From an uncultured archaeon (GTDB lineage Archaea; Halobacteriota; Halobacteria; Halobacteriales; Haloferacaceae), in contig CAKZPG010000044.1 in the NCBI GenBank assembly GCA_937138675.1, positions 1 through 53,661 on the forward strand: a stretch of DNA of 53,661 bases, given 5' to 3'. Below the pieces are notes generated by a model, which was not told the origin of the DNA, did no database searches, and saw only the letters and a list, made by a program, of their open reading frames with translations. Shown here piece by piece: positions 8,422 through 16,345 of the stretch. Position 1 is the first letter of the stretch. Every line of letters starts with the position of its first letter. The translations under genes were made by a program, and so were the position numbers.

Positions 8422-9587
8422 TCGCCGGCCTGTGCCGCGTCTGCCGTCGGGTCGAGTGGCGCATCTCGGCGCGCGACCGCGCGGAACCGCCGCCCGTGGA
8501 CGTCACCTGCGTCGAGCGCTACCAGCGCGCGGTCGCCGACCCACCCGTCGTTGACCGCGGGGTCGACCCCTCGGCGGCGGTGACGGGCAGGCAGGAACCG
8601 GTCGTAGACAGGCAGGCGCTCGTGGAGAGGGATGCCCGCGTCCGCGGCGAGGGCGACGAGGTCGTCGATGCCCGGCCACGCGTAGCCCGGGTTGACATGA
8701 TCGACAGTCACGGGCGAGACCCCCCCGAGGTCGTCTATCCCGCAGTCGAGCAGGTCGCGAGCCGGCGAGAGGTTCGGCGGAACCTGGACGGACACCTCCG
8801 ACGGGAGCGCCGCGCGCGCCATCGCCACCGTCTGGCGCATCGTCGCGAGGTCGGGCCGGGCGAAATCGGACCGCTCGTTCGGCGTGACGTTCTGGACGAT
8901 AACCTCTTGAATGTGGTTGTACTCGCGATGGAGCGCCGCGATCGCCAGCAGGCTCTCCGCGCGGTCCCGAGCTGTCTCGCCGATGCCAACGAGGATACCC
9001 GTTGTGAACGGGACGCCTACCTCGCCCGCGGTCCGGATTGTTGCGAGGCGTTCTGCGGGCTCTTTTTTCCGCCTGCCAGCGTGCGCGTCAACGTCGGCGG
9101 TTGTCTCCAGCATCGTCCCCATCGACGCCGAGACGGGCGCGAGTCGGTCGACCGTCTCACGGTCCATATCGCCTGCGTTGACGTGCGGGAGTAGGCCCTC
9201 GCTGAGCGCAGCCTCACAGGCCTGACGGAGATAGCCGTAGATCGAGTCGTGGCCGTGGTCGGCAAGCTCTCGGTTGATCCCGGTGTATCGCTCGTCCGGG
9301 TCGTCGCCGAGAGTAAACAGTGCCTCCGTACAGCCTGCGTCGGCGCCGCGCTGGACCGTTTCGCGCACCTCCGCAGGGCTCATCAGCGTGGCCTCCCCGG
9401 GGACGTCGTAGAACGTGCAGTAGGTACAGGTGTAGCGGCAGGCAGTCGTGAGCGGGAGAAAGACGTTTCGCGAGAACGTGAGACTCTCTGCGCTCGCGAC
9501 GTCTGCCGGCCCGACCCGTAGCAGTCGCTCGACGGCGTCGTCGTCGACCCTGACCGGATCTCGTCCGGCGACTGCGAACCGCGCCAT
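8418..9587 (-). CDS. cofG: F420 chromophore (Fo) synthase subunit 1, CofG
   Basis: The second radical SAM half of Fo synthase, partner of CofH. The cluster motif CRYTCTYC gives C50, C54 and C57. TGILVGIGET and VIVQNVTPN are family hallmarks, and NVTPN...PPNLSP follows as expected. The protein has 389 residues from ATG 9587 (MARFAVAG), and the longer ORF adds only an Arg-rich non-homologous extension. It lies 41 bp downstream of cofC on the same strand, so the chromophore and side-chain steps of F420 synthesis are co-directional here. Confidence 0.93.
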   Translation of the reverse strand: MARFAVAGRDPVRVDDDAVERLLRVGPADVASAESLTFSRNVFLPLTTACRYTCTYCTFYDVPGEATLMSPAEVRETVQRGADAGCTEALFTLGDDPDERYTGINRELADHGHDSIYGYLRQACEAALSEGLLPHVNAGDMDRETVDRLAPVSASMGTMLETTADVDAHAGRRKKEPAERLATIRTAGEVGVPFTTGILVGIGETARDRAESLLAIAALHREYNHIQEVIVQNVTPNERSDFARPDLATMRQTVAMARAALPSEVSVQVPPNLSPARDLLDCGIDDLGGVSPVTVDHVNPGYAWPGIDDLVALAADAGIPLHERLPVYDRFLPARHRRRGVDPAVNDGWVGDRALVALDAGDVHGRRFRAVARRDAPLDPTADAAQAGD

Positions 9588-9628
9588 CGACGGGCGGAAG
9601 GGGGCCGGGGGTAAAAACGTCGCGTCCG

Positions 9629-10276
9629 CTACTCGTCGCGGACAACAGTCGCTCGCCCGTCGGTGATCTCGAGCGCGACTCCGGCGTCCGCGAGCCACCG
9701 GCCAGCGCGCGTCTGGTCGCCGTGAACGAGGATCTCCACGAGGTCTGCCGGCTCGTCGATGTCTGTCGCCAGCCGTCGGGTGTCCAGCTCGACCACCCCG
9801 GCGCCGACAGCCTGCGCGCCCTCCTGGTGATCGCGGTAGGAGACGCCGTGATAGTCGACCCTGAAGGCACCGTGGCGGGCGACAAAGGCGTTCGTCCCGC
9901 CGCCACGGCCCGCCGCGAGGACCACGTCGTCCGCACCGCCAGCGCCGAGCAGTCGCACTACCGTTGCAGGCGTGATGAGGGGGAGGTCGGCGGTCAGAAC
10001 CGCCACCGGTTCGTCGAAATCGGCGAGAACGGCGTTCACAGCGGGCGTGAGCGGCCGGTCGTCGACATCCACAGTCAGGTCAACGTCGACCCCCGCTAGC
10101 GCCGAGTCAATCGGTTCGGTCGCCAGCACGCTGATTTCGTGACTGTGGTCGGCGTTGTCGACCGCAGTAAGAACGTCCCGGAGCATCGCGGCCGCGAAGG
10201 CACCCCGTTCGCCTGGGCCAAGAACCGGGGCGAGCCGTGTTTTCGGCTCTGTCGCGTCGTACGGGACGAGGATCAC
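9629..10276 (-). CDS. cofC: 2-phospho-L-lactate guanylyltransferase CofC
   Basis: Activates 2-phospholactate (or an equivalent such as phosphoenolpyruvate) with GTP for attachment to Fo by CofD. The 215-residue nucleotidyltransferase starts with ILVPYDATEPKTRLAPVL (the GT-A-like 'P.K..KTRL' loop). It also has AVLTADLPLI (metal/GTP site) and GGGTNAFVAR. The start is GTG at 10276. Its 5' end is only 4 bp from the stop of the upstream membrane-anchored gene, and cofG follows, so cetZ, membrane protein, cofC and cofG look like one transcript. Confidence 0.92.
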   Translation of the reverse strand: MILVPYDATEPKTRLAPVLGPGERGAFAAAMLRDVLTAVDNADHSHEISVLATEPIDSALAGVDVDLTVDVDDRPLTPAVNAVLADFDEPVAVLTADLPLITPATVVRLLGAGGADDVVLAAGRGGGTNAFVARHGAFRVDYHGVSYRDHQEGAQAVGAGVVELDTRRLATDIDEPADLVEILVHGDQTRAGRWLADAGVALEITDGRATVVRDE

Positions 10277-10280
10277 AGAG

Positions 10281-11087
10281 TCAGGCCAGCTTGTCGTAGC
10301 TGTCCTGTTGAGAGCGCCAGTAATACGCGCCGCCGATCAAGATAGCGAGGCCGACGACTGCCGCACCGCCGTACAGCAGGAGGCGACGCTGCTCGGCGCC
10401 GGACTGCGCGCTTGTTGCATCGCGCTGGGCGCGGCTCGCGAGTTCGCTGGCGAGCCCGAAGTTTCCGTTCTCGTAGGCGTCGGTTGCGCTCGCGAGCGAC
10501 TCTCTCGCTTCCGTGGGGTTCGCGCCCGCGGACTCCGCGGAGTCGATTGCCGTACTCGCGTCGTTGAGCGCCGCCCGCGCGTCGTCGCTCGCGGTCGTAA
10601 AGTGGTGGCTTCGCCACGTCCCGACGGTGCCCGAGGCCCCACCTTGCTGGCCGCGAATGAGCTCCATCGTCAGGAACTCTTCGCGTGGCTCGTAGCTATA
10701 CTCCGTCACCGGCGGCACCGTCCCGGTGACCCGGACGATTACCTCGGCGGTGCCGTCGTCGGTCGCCACCTCCGCGCCGGAAAACTCCTGTCCGGTGAAC
10801 TCCTGCTGATCGGCCCGAGCGCCGGTCTGGTCGTAGTACTCAACGACCCAGGTCACGTTCTCGAGCGCCGTCTGCCCGGAGAGCTGCCAGCGTTTGAGCG
10901 TGGGGTTGCGGTACAGCTCTGTTATCGTCACCGATGCGGTCATCTGCTCGCCCACCTGCCCCTCATCGGGAACGGTCGTATCGCCCACGCTCACTGCCGT
11001 TGCAGGCGCGGCGAGCGCGAGGGCGAAGATGAGCAGGAGCCCGACAACGAGTTTAGAACAGCGACTCAATTTCGTCCTCGTCATCAC
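10281..11087 (-). CDS. Exported, C-terminally membrane-anchored protein downstream of cetZ
   Basis: A 268-residue protein with no enzyme motif. A signal peptide is clear (residues 1-32, hydrophobic core LVVGLLLIFALALAAPATA). An extracytoplasmic beta-rich domain follows (about 35-150). Next comes an Ala/Ser/Asn-rich helical region (about 165-230, TPR-like 'ARAALNDASTAIDSAES...'). One transmembrane helix (about 237-257, LLLYGGAAVVGLAILIGGAYY) and a short charged cytoplasmic tail end the protein. It therefore resembles a surface protein anchored by its C-terminus. It overlaps the cetZ end by 35 bp, indicating translational coupling, and it is 4 bp from cofC. Function unknown. Confidence 0.8.
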   Translation of the reverse strand: MMTRTKLSRCSKLVVGLLLIFALALAAPATAVSVGDTTVPDEGQVGEQMTASVTITELYRNPTLKRWQLSGQTALENVTWVVEYYDQTGARADQQEFTGQEFSGAEVATDDGTAEVIVRVTGTVPPVTEYSYEPREEFLTMELIRGQQGGASGTVGTWRSHHFTTASDDARAALNDASTAIDSAESAGANPTEARESLASATDAYENGNFGLASELASRAQRDATSAQSGAEQRRLLLYGGAAVVGLAILIGGAYYWRSQQDSYDKLA

Positions 11088-12243
11088 TCACTAGATCGTC
11101 GAACTTCTGTCCCGATTCCTCTCGAATCTCCTCAATGTTGTCCTGTGCCTCGACGGCCACTTGCTGGAGCTCCTTGATCCGGGGGATGTTTGTCACGCCT
11201 GAGAGCAGGACGGCGCCGGCGACGTGTCCGGAACCCGAGAGCGGATAGTCCCCGCCGCGGACCTCCATCGAGCCGGTCTGCTCCTCCAGCCACTTCCGCC
11301 CGCGCTCTATCCCCTTGCGGTTGAGGTAGGCGGGCGGCCCGGCTATCACCAGAAGCGCCCGTTCCGTACCCTCTAGTTCGCAGGGGAGCGTCAGACGGCC
11401 GAGCGCGGCCTTACGGACGAGGCTGGTGATACGGTTTGTCGTCTGTGCGGAGTCGAGTTTATTATCGAGGGAGTCGCTCCTGCCACCGGTCAGCTTCGAC
11501 AGGAACCCGCCCGACTCCACAGGGTCGACTGCGTCACGGGCGTAGCCAACGGTCGAGACACCGCCGCCCGAGAGCGTGTTTATGATCTCGGAGGAGTCGA
11601 CGACGGACTCCGCGACCTCGTCGCCAGAGGTGACCTCACCGGCGCCAAAGAGCGCACCGAATCGCTTCACGATCTTCGAGTTGATCTCGTCGTAGCCCGT
11701 CTGGACGGACTCGCCCGTCTGGCGCCACGCGTCGTTGTCAAACACGAGGAGATTGTCCACCTCATGAACGAACGTTTGGAACGACCGGGCGGCGTTAAGC
11801 GTGTAGATCCCACCCTCGTCGCTCCCTGGCAGGACACCGAGACCGTAGACTGGTTCGGTGTAGATTCGCTTCAGGTGTTTCGCGAGAACCGGTGCGCCGC
11901 CGCTCCCGGTGCCGCCGCCCAGGCCCGCGATGATCAGGAACGCATCCACCTCGTGGACGGGCACTTGGTCGATCGAGTTCTGAATTTCATCGACGTCTTC
12001 CTCTGCAACCTCGGCCCCGAGTTCGTTGTCGGCACCGACCCCGTGGCCTTTCACTCGTGACTGGCCGATCAGCACTCGGTTCTCGTTAGGTATCTCCTCC
12101 AGTCCCATCAGGTCCGCCTTGGCCGTATTGACGGCTATTCCGGCCCTGACGACATCGCTCCCCGACGTCCGCTGGTCGTACTCCAGGAACTTGTCGAGGA
12201 TTTTGCCGCCGGCCTGGCCGAACCCGACTATCGCGAGTTTCAT
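11053..12243 (-). CDS. cetZ1: Tubulin-like cell-shape protein CetZ
   Basis: A GTPase of the tubulin/FtsZ superfamily that assembles into cytoskeletal structures and controls rod formation and motility in haloarchaea. The 396-residue protein has GFGQAGGKI (residues 7-15), the T4 tubulin signature GGGTGSG (109-115), a T5/T7-type region (FDNDAWRQTGES, YDEINSKIVKR) and an acidic C-terminal tail ending DEDEIESLF. The first two residues after Met are Lys-Leu, as is usual. The best-known family member is CetZ1 of Haloferax volcanii. Assignment to the CetZ1 subgroup rests on neighbouring cofC/cofG and overall similarity, not on a tree. Confidence 0.88.
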   Translation of the reverse strand: MKLAIVGFGQAGGKILDKFLEYDQRTSGSDVVRAGIAVNTAKADLMGLEEIPNENRVLIGQSRVKGHGVGADNELGAEVAEEDVDEIQNSIDQVPVHEVDAFLIIAGLGGGTGSGGAPVLAKHLKRIYTEPVYGLGVLPGSDEGGIYTLNAARSFQTFVHEVDNLLVFDNDAWRQTGESVQTGYDEINSKIVKRFGALFGAGEVTSGDEVAESVVDSSEIINTLSGGGVSTVGYARDAVDPVESGGFLSKLTGGRSDSLDNKLDSAQTTNRITSLVRKAALGRLTLPCELEGTERALLVIAGPPAYLNRKGIERGRKWLEEQTGSMEVRGGDYPLSGSGHVAGAVLLSGVTNIPRIKELQQVAVEAQDNIEEIREESGQKFDDLVSDDEDEIESLF

Positions 12244-12289
12244 CTGTTAACTCCCCACTCCATTGCTCACTAACTCACCCATGAGCGGA

Positions 12290-12300
12290 ATAAGCCTTAT
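12290..12300 (-). promoter_or_regulatory. Palindromic TATA-like box upstream of cetZ
   Basis: ATAAGCCTTAT is a perfect 11-nt palindrome 47-57 bp upstream of the cetZ ATG. Its minus strand gives the TATA-like GGCATAAGGCTTATTCC. A GGGGAG stretch close to the ATG could serve as ribosome binding site. This suggests a leadered transcript, in contrast to most genes here. Spacing and composition are the only evidence. Confidence 0.4.
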
Positions 12301-12313
12301 GCCATGACCGGCG

Positions 12314-13207
12314 TTAGACGCCCAGATACGCGTGAAACGCCGTCAGACGTCCGTCATCGGTATTAAAAGCGCCAACGTCGTTATCAGATGTGGTATTGTC
12401 AAAGCCCAAAGAGCGGTACTGATCCTTTCCCATCGGCATCCCTGGCACCGCGTCCATTACCGACAGGCCAACGCCGGCCAGCGCCATCGGGAGCCCGACG
12501 ACGCTCACCGACTTCCCTTCCGCCTCGTACACCAGTTCAACCACCTCACGAAGCGTCAGGGTGTCCGGACCGCCGATCTCGTAGGTCTGACCGACGTGGT
12601 CCTGCTCATCTAACGCGGCCATGATCATCGGTACGAGGTCTCCGACCCAGACCGGCTGGAATCGTGTCTTTCCGCCGCCCGGAAGCGGGTAGACTGGCAC
12701 GCCGGGTGCGAACAGGCGCTTCAGGCGCTTCGTGAATGAGACAAACTCGCCGCCTTCGCCGAACACGACCGAGGGCCGAAAGATAGTCCAGTCGAGCGCG
12801 GAGTCGCGGACTATCTCCTCTGCCCGACCTTTCGCCCGAATGTACGCCGTTGCGCCGTTCGGGTCGGCCCCGAGCGCGCTCAACTGGACGAACCGCTCGA
12901 CACCGTGTTCCTCAGCGGCTCGCACGCAGTTTTCGGTTCCTTGCCGGTGGACGACGTCGTGCATCTCGTCGCCGCCATCCGGCTTGAACAGTGGAGAAAG
13001 GGCGACGAGATTCACGACGCCAGTGCGCCCCTCGAATGCCCCCTGAATCGAGTCGAAGGCAGTCACATCGCCCGTGATCGTCTCAACGCCTGCCGGCGCG
13101 CCGTCGGGGGTCCGCGAGAGCGCCGTCACCTCGTGGCCGCGCTCTACCAGCTCTCGACAGAGATGCGTGCCGACGAATCCCGTTCCGCCGACAACGAGTA
13201 TATCCAT
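12314..13207 (-). CDS. NDUFA9-like NAD(P)-binding epimerase/dehydratase family protein
   Basis: A 297-residue short-chain dehydrogenase of the atypical 'complex I NDUFA9 subunit-like' type. The Rossmann motif VVGGTGFVGTHLCREL is at residues 4-19. GDVTAFDS (Asp contacts) and the degenerate active-site region YIRAKGRAEEI are visible, and the FRPSVVFGEGG segment is typical of these NmrA/NDUFA9 relatives. The catalytic YxxxK is replaced by Y-I-R-A-K, so Y and K are retained with altered spacing context. The start ATG at 13207 puts the nucleotide-binding motif at the N-terminus. Substrate unknown. Confidence 0.8.
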   Translation of the reverse strand: MDILVVGGTGFVGTHLCRELVERGHEVTALSRTPDGAPAGVETITGDVTAFDSIQGAFEGRTGVVNLVALSPLFKPDGGDEMHDVVHRQGTENCVRAAEEHGVERFVQLSALGADPNGATAYIRAKGRAEEIVRDSALDWTIFRPSVVFGEGGEFVSFTKRLKRLFAPGVPVYPLPGGGKTRFQPVWVGDLVPMIMAALDEQDHVGQTYEIGGPDTLTLREVVELVYEAEGKSVSVVGLPMALAGVGLSVMDAVPGMPMGKDQYRSLGFDNTTSDNDVGAFNTDDGRLTAFHAYLGV

Positions 13208-13358
13208 ATGCGTATCTGCCGGGGGGCGCACCTAAAAGTAGCGAGCGGCGATAACCGCCGGACTGCGAGGGCCGTGCGGGCACTTTGTCCGCTGTGAGCG
13301 GCATGTTGCGCCTTGGTCGACCCACACGACTCTTCACCACCCCCGCCGCATACCTACC

Positions 13359-13946
13359 ATGCTCGTGACGCTTGAGGGCCCTGACGGCAGCGGGAAGTCG
13401 ACGCTCGCGGCTGGCCTCCGCGACCACTTTCCCGACGCGACGTTCACCCGCGAGCCTACCGACTCGTGGTACGGCGACGCCGTCTCCCGGTCGCTCGGCG
13501 ACGACGGCGCCGACCCGGTGGCAGAGCTGTTTCTTTACGCTGCCGACCATGCCGACCACCTCACGCGGGTCGTTCGGCCCGCGCTTTCCGCCGGTGATCT
13601 TGTCGTCTCCGACCGCTACTCCGACTCCCGAATCGCCTACCAGGGCGCGACACTCGCGGCCGTCGACGCCGTCACAGGCGACCCAGTTGAGTACGTCCGC
13701 GACCTCCACGAGCCGTTCTCCGTCGCCCCGGACCTGACGGTCCTGCTCGATCTTGACGCCGAGACGGCCGCCCGCCGATCGGCGGCTGCGAACAAGTTCG
13801 AGCGCGCGGACTATCTCAAGCGGGTTGTCGAGAACTACGATCGCCTTGCGCGGGCCGACCCAGAACGGTTCGTCCGCATCGATGCGACGACATCGCCCGA
13901 GACGGTCTGTGAGCGCGCTGTCGACGCGATAGAGTCGCGGCGCTAG
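13359..13946 (+). CDS. tmk: Thymidylate kinase
   Basis: Phosphorylates dTMP to dTDP. The 195-residue P-loop kinase has the Walker [10 protein letters not shown] (7-15), the DRY-type motif [15 protein letters not shown], and 'FTREPTDS' in the dTMP-binding region. It is shorter than bacterial Tmk but full length for archaeal forms. The final 4 bp overlap the convergent membrane gene. Confidence 0.93.
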   Translation: MLVTLEGPDGSGKSTLAAGLRDHFPDATFTREPTDSWYGDAVSRSLGDDGADPVAELFLYAADHADHLTRVVRPALSAGDLVVSDRYSDSRIAYQGATLAAVDAVTGDPVEYVRDLHEPFSVAPDLTVLLDLDAETAARRSAAANKFERADYLKRVVENYDRLARADPERFVRIDATTSPETVCERAVDAIESRR

Positions 13947-14257
13947 CGCTGGGGCTCCGGCAGATCGTACTCCTCGGGGGAACGCATATACAGCACGTCG
14001 ACCGTCACGCCAACGGCCAGGGGCAGGCCGACCATCACGGCGAGCACCGTCGCGGGGCTCCCGAGGTTCGGACCGATGCCGAGGATACCGGTGAAAAGCT
14101 GTGTGAGGAGAAATAGGACAACAGGGACGAACAGCAGGGTATAGACGACCGTTCCCCAGTTTGTCGAGAGTTGGATACGGAAGAACCGCGTCATCACCGC
14201 CGCGACCAGCGCGTGGACGCCAAGGACGACAATGGTGAGGACCAGACTGAGGACCAT
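13943..14257 (-). CDS. Small integral membrane protein (haloarchaeal)
   Basis: A 104-residue protein with three hydrophobic segments (about 2-23, 37-58 and 67-90) and a short hydrophilic tail [14 protein letters not shown]. The start ATG at 14257 begins directly with a membrane helix, and the longer upstream extension of the same frame is Arg-rich, so I reject it. It is convergent with tmk, with a 4-bp overlap. No functional motif is visible, and I do not recognise a characterised family. Confidence 0.65.
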   Translation of the reverse strand: MVLSLVLTIVVLGVHALVAAVMTRFFRIQLSTNWGTVVYTLLFVPVVLFLLTQLFTGILGIGPNLGSPATVLAVMVGLPLAVGVTVDVLYMRSPEEYDLPEPQR

Positions 14258-14343
14258 AGCATACGTACGGGTGGGACAGACTTCACTCCCTCGGGCTGCC
14301 GTCGGTGACAAGAGGAAAGTACGCCCCGCCCTCAGGTCGCCCG

Positions 14344-15024
14344 GTGAGTCAGGACACGAGCGAGGGTGTGTCGTCGGAGCCAGAAGCCGCCTACACGGAG
14401 TGGCGTTGTACGAACTGTGGGCGCGGCGTCCCGAAGAACAACCCGCCCTGTAAGCGGTGTGGCAACATGCAGTTCGAGCAGTTCGAGGTACGCGCGAGCG
14501 ACGTCGATGTCGGGACAGCGAGTACCCGCGAACTACTCCGGGAGAACGCTCGGCCAATCGCCGCCGGCCTCGTCGTCGTCCTCGTCGTCGCCGCCGTATC
14601 CCTCGCGAACATCGGCATCTTCATCATTTCGGACCCGTTCGGCCTTGGCTACCGTTACGGTGCCGTCTCGCCGGTTACCCCCGACGGCGACTCACAGCTC
14701 ACGGCGGCGGAGTTCCACGGACAGGTCGCCACGGAGCATCGTGACACGGCACTCTCGTGGTCTGGCCAGACGCTCCAGCTCTCGTACGCCTCCGACGCGA
14801 CGTCGAACGATGCGCTCGCTACGGAACTGGTCGGTATCGCCGTCACGTACGCGATGTACGCCGACGACGGGGGCGACGCAACACGGTTACGGATCACAGC
14901 CTCTCTGGAGGGCCGCGGACAGGCGCGTGTCGTCGTCGACACCGACGATGCTGCCGCTTTCGCTGCCGGTGATATCTCCCGTTCGACCTACCGCGAACGA
15001 GCACTCACGCCGCCCGAGAACTGA
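14344..15024 (+). CDS. Zinc-ribbon single-pass membrane protein
   Basis: A 226-residue protein with a cytoplasmic zinc ribbon (C22, C25, C36 and C39 in CTNC...CKRC), one transmembrane helix (about 70-95, IAAGLVVVLVVAAVSLANIGIFII) and a predicted extracytoplasmic domain rich in polar and beta residues. I prefer the GTG start at 14344 (VSQDTSEG) over the in-frame ATG 39 bp upstream, because the extra residues do not look like haloarchaeal protein. The architecture is common in haloarchaea, but its function is unknown. Confidence 0.7.
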   Translation: MSQDTSEGVSSEPEAAYTEWRCTNCGRGVPKNNPPCKRCGNMQFEQFEVRASDVDVGTASTRELLRENARPIAAGLVVVLVVAAVSLANIGIFIISDPFGLGYRYGAVSPVTPDGDSQLTAAEFHGQVATEHRDTALSWSGQTLQLSYASDATSNDALATELVGIAVTYAMYADDGGDATRLRITASLEGRGQARVVVDTDDAAAFAAGDISRSTYRERALTPPEN

Positions 15025-15025
15025 G

Positions 15026-15262
15026 TCACTCCATCGCGACGTAGGTTCGACTGTCAAGGACGCCCTCGATAGAGCGGAGGTCGGCGGCGGCCCCGACGAT
15101 TGTCTCCACCGTCTCACCCTCCACCTCCGCTATCACGTCGTACTCGCCGGCAACGACGTGGGCCTCAACGACGGCAGCGCGCGCCAGCGCTGTCTCGACT
15201 GCCGACCCGGCCGCGCCCGCTGCTGTCTCTATCATCACGAACGCGTGAACCACGCCGTCCAT
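15026..15262 (-). CDS. Stand-alone Lrp/AsnC ligand-binding (RAM) domain protein
   Basis: A 78-residue protein made only of the RAM effector-binding, oligomerisation fold of Lrp/AsnC regulators (beta-alpha-beta-beta-alpha-beta, VHAFVMIET...VVAGEYDVIAEVEG...GVLDSRTYVAM). The helix-turn-helix domain is missing. Such solo RAM proteins may assemble with each other or with full-length Lrp proteins to sense amino acids. It is divergent from a paralogous solo RAM gene about 100 bp away, so both promoters lie in the shared intergenic region. The start is ATG at 15262. Confidence 0.85.
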   Translation of the reverse strand: MDGVVHAFVMIETAAGAAGSAVETALARAAVVEAHVVAGEYDVIAEVEGETVETIVGAAADLRSIEGVLDSRTYVAME

Positions 15263-15358
15263 ACGCGAGCAAGTAATAAAGTCGTGAGGGAGGTTTTTGA
15301 TGCGGGCACCGTACAGAAGGACTATGACCGGTGAACTACCCCACGAGGGTGCCTGACC

Positions 15359-15592
15359 GTGGTTATAGCCTACGTCCTCGTCGAGGCGTCGACGGGCGAG
15401 GCAGACCGCATCGCTGCGGGGATTCGTGCTGTCGACAGTGTTGAGAGCGTCCACGTCGTCGCCGGCGACATCGACTTTGTTGTCCGGGTCGTGGTGGACT
15501 CGCCCGCCGCGGTCAGGGCCGCCGTCGTCTCAGCTATCACCGGTATCGACGGCGTCGAAAACACCCGCACCTACCTCGCGATGGACGCCTGA
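15359..15592 (+). CDS. Stand-alone Lrp/AsnC ligand-binding (RAM) domain protein, second copy
   Basis: A 77-residue paralog of the divergent upstream gene, with the same fold (VIAYVLVEAS...VHVVAGDIDFVVRVVVD...GVENTRTYLAMDA) and no DNA-binding domain. The start is GTG at 15359. The C-termini of the two proteins are close to identical in pattern (RTYVAME and RTYLAMDA), so they arose by duplication and may form a heteromer. Downstream lies the IS-derived region. Confidence 0.85.
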   Translation: MVIAYVLVEASTGEADRIAAGIRAVDSVESVHVVAGDIDFVVRVVVDSPAAVRAAVVSAITGIDGVENTRTYLAMDA

Positions 15593-15660
15593 CCGGGACT
15601 ATCTCCCTCAAGGAGAGAATCCCACCCTTCAGGGCAGGCGTGAATCCGACGACAAGGACG
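15593..15660 (+). mobile_element. Remnant of a tnpB 3' end / IS200-IS605 right-end sequence
   Basis: The sequence just after the RAM gene reads ISLKERIPPFRAGVNPTTR in one frame, resembling the SPxLKE-type tail of haloarchaeal TnpB. Nucleotides such as ATCCCACCCTTCAGGGCAGG recall right ends of IS1341-like elements. There is no start codon and no upstream tnpB body, so it is at most a fragment. This call rests on recollection of such ends and needs a database comparison. Confidence 0.35.
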
Positions 15661-15726
15661 CACCCGCCGTCGGTTGCCGGGCCGGAACCCAAACGCTTAG
15701 CAGCCGAGTAACGTACCTAAGATCCA

Positions 15727-15830
15727 CCCACGTCTCAAGCCGTGGGGTACCCAACCACGGGCCGGGAAGTCCACGGCGGGAAGTTCCCCACTCGTACGCG
15801 GTGGGGGTGTGGGCCGTGCCAGTACGGCCC
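15727..15830 (+). repeat. Array of three perfect hairpins in gene-free DNA
   Basis: Three consecutive inverted repeats are visible. They are CCCACG/CGTGGG (15727-15732 with 15741-15746, 8-nt loop), CCCCAC/GTGGGG (15786-15791 with 15801-15806) and GGGCCGT/ACGGCCC (15811-15817 with 15824-15830). Between the first two lie GGGAAGTCC and GGGAAGTTCC repeats. No ORF is credible. The first stem is identical to the one at 15949-15968, so at least part is terminal IS200/IS605 structure. A transcribed structured RNA is possible but unproven. Confidence 0.5.
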
Positions 15831-15929
15831 CCGACCGAGATAGCGGGCTTCATCTACCCCCCCGAGAGGCGCGTATCTTTACCTCGGACTCGGCATCACA
15901 ACTAACGAACGTCGACATAATCAACGGAC

Positions 15930-16345
15930 CGTCGGCTGTCGGCTTCATCCCACGAGTAAAGGCGTGGGCGTTCGCCTCGGAACTCTGGTAATATCATGGT
16001 TTCGGCTACATCCCACTTGGTTGGGCGCTAAGGGTGTGGACCGCATCCCCCCATGTCTGCGGTGCTCCGCGAACTCGGTCAAAAGGTGTGACCGGAGCCG
16101 GCACGGAACTGCGAGGTTCGACCACTTGGGAGAGAGCCGCGTTGAGAACCCGCGTGGCGATGACTCGCTTGCGGATGGGAGCACACGTGACGGTGCCACA
16201 GGACGCTCCCGGCCGAGGGGTGAAACCCACCCTGCCGACGCTGGGAGAGGCGGGCCTGAAACCGAACCGAACCGAACCGGACCGGCCGGGTTCCCCGCTG
16301 TGAAAGGGAGGCCCCGCCGTTTTCGGCGGGCGAGGATGTTACTCT
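15930..16345. mobile_element. Non-autonomous IS200/IS605-type element (PATE-like), about 0.4 kb
   Basis: The left side contains CATCCCACGAGTAAAGGCGTGGG (hairpin 15949-15968, stem CCCACG/CGTGGG) followed by GTTCGCCTCGGAACTCTGG, similar to left ends of haloarchaeal IS200/IS605 elements. The right side has a 7-bp stem CCCGCCG/CGGCGGG with a TTTT loop (16313-16330) followed by CGAGGATGTTAC, similar to their right ends (GAGGATGT...). The interior has no transposase. Such tnpA/tnpB-less, palindrome-ended elements are known in haloarchaea as PATEs. Exact borders are uncertain, since this family makes no target duplication. The right hairpin could also terminate the adjacent minus-strand gene. Confidence 0.45.

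Noticed and set aside
15593-16338. RNase P RNA or SRP RNA in the gene-free region
   Set aside because: I looked for the conserved P RNA segments (GAGGAAAGUC, ACAGAAA) and the SRP apical loop and found none. The hairpins fit IS200/IS605 end structures better.
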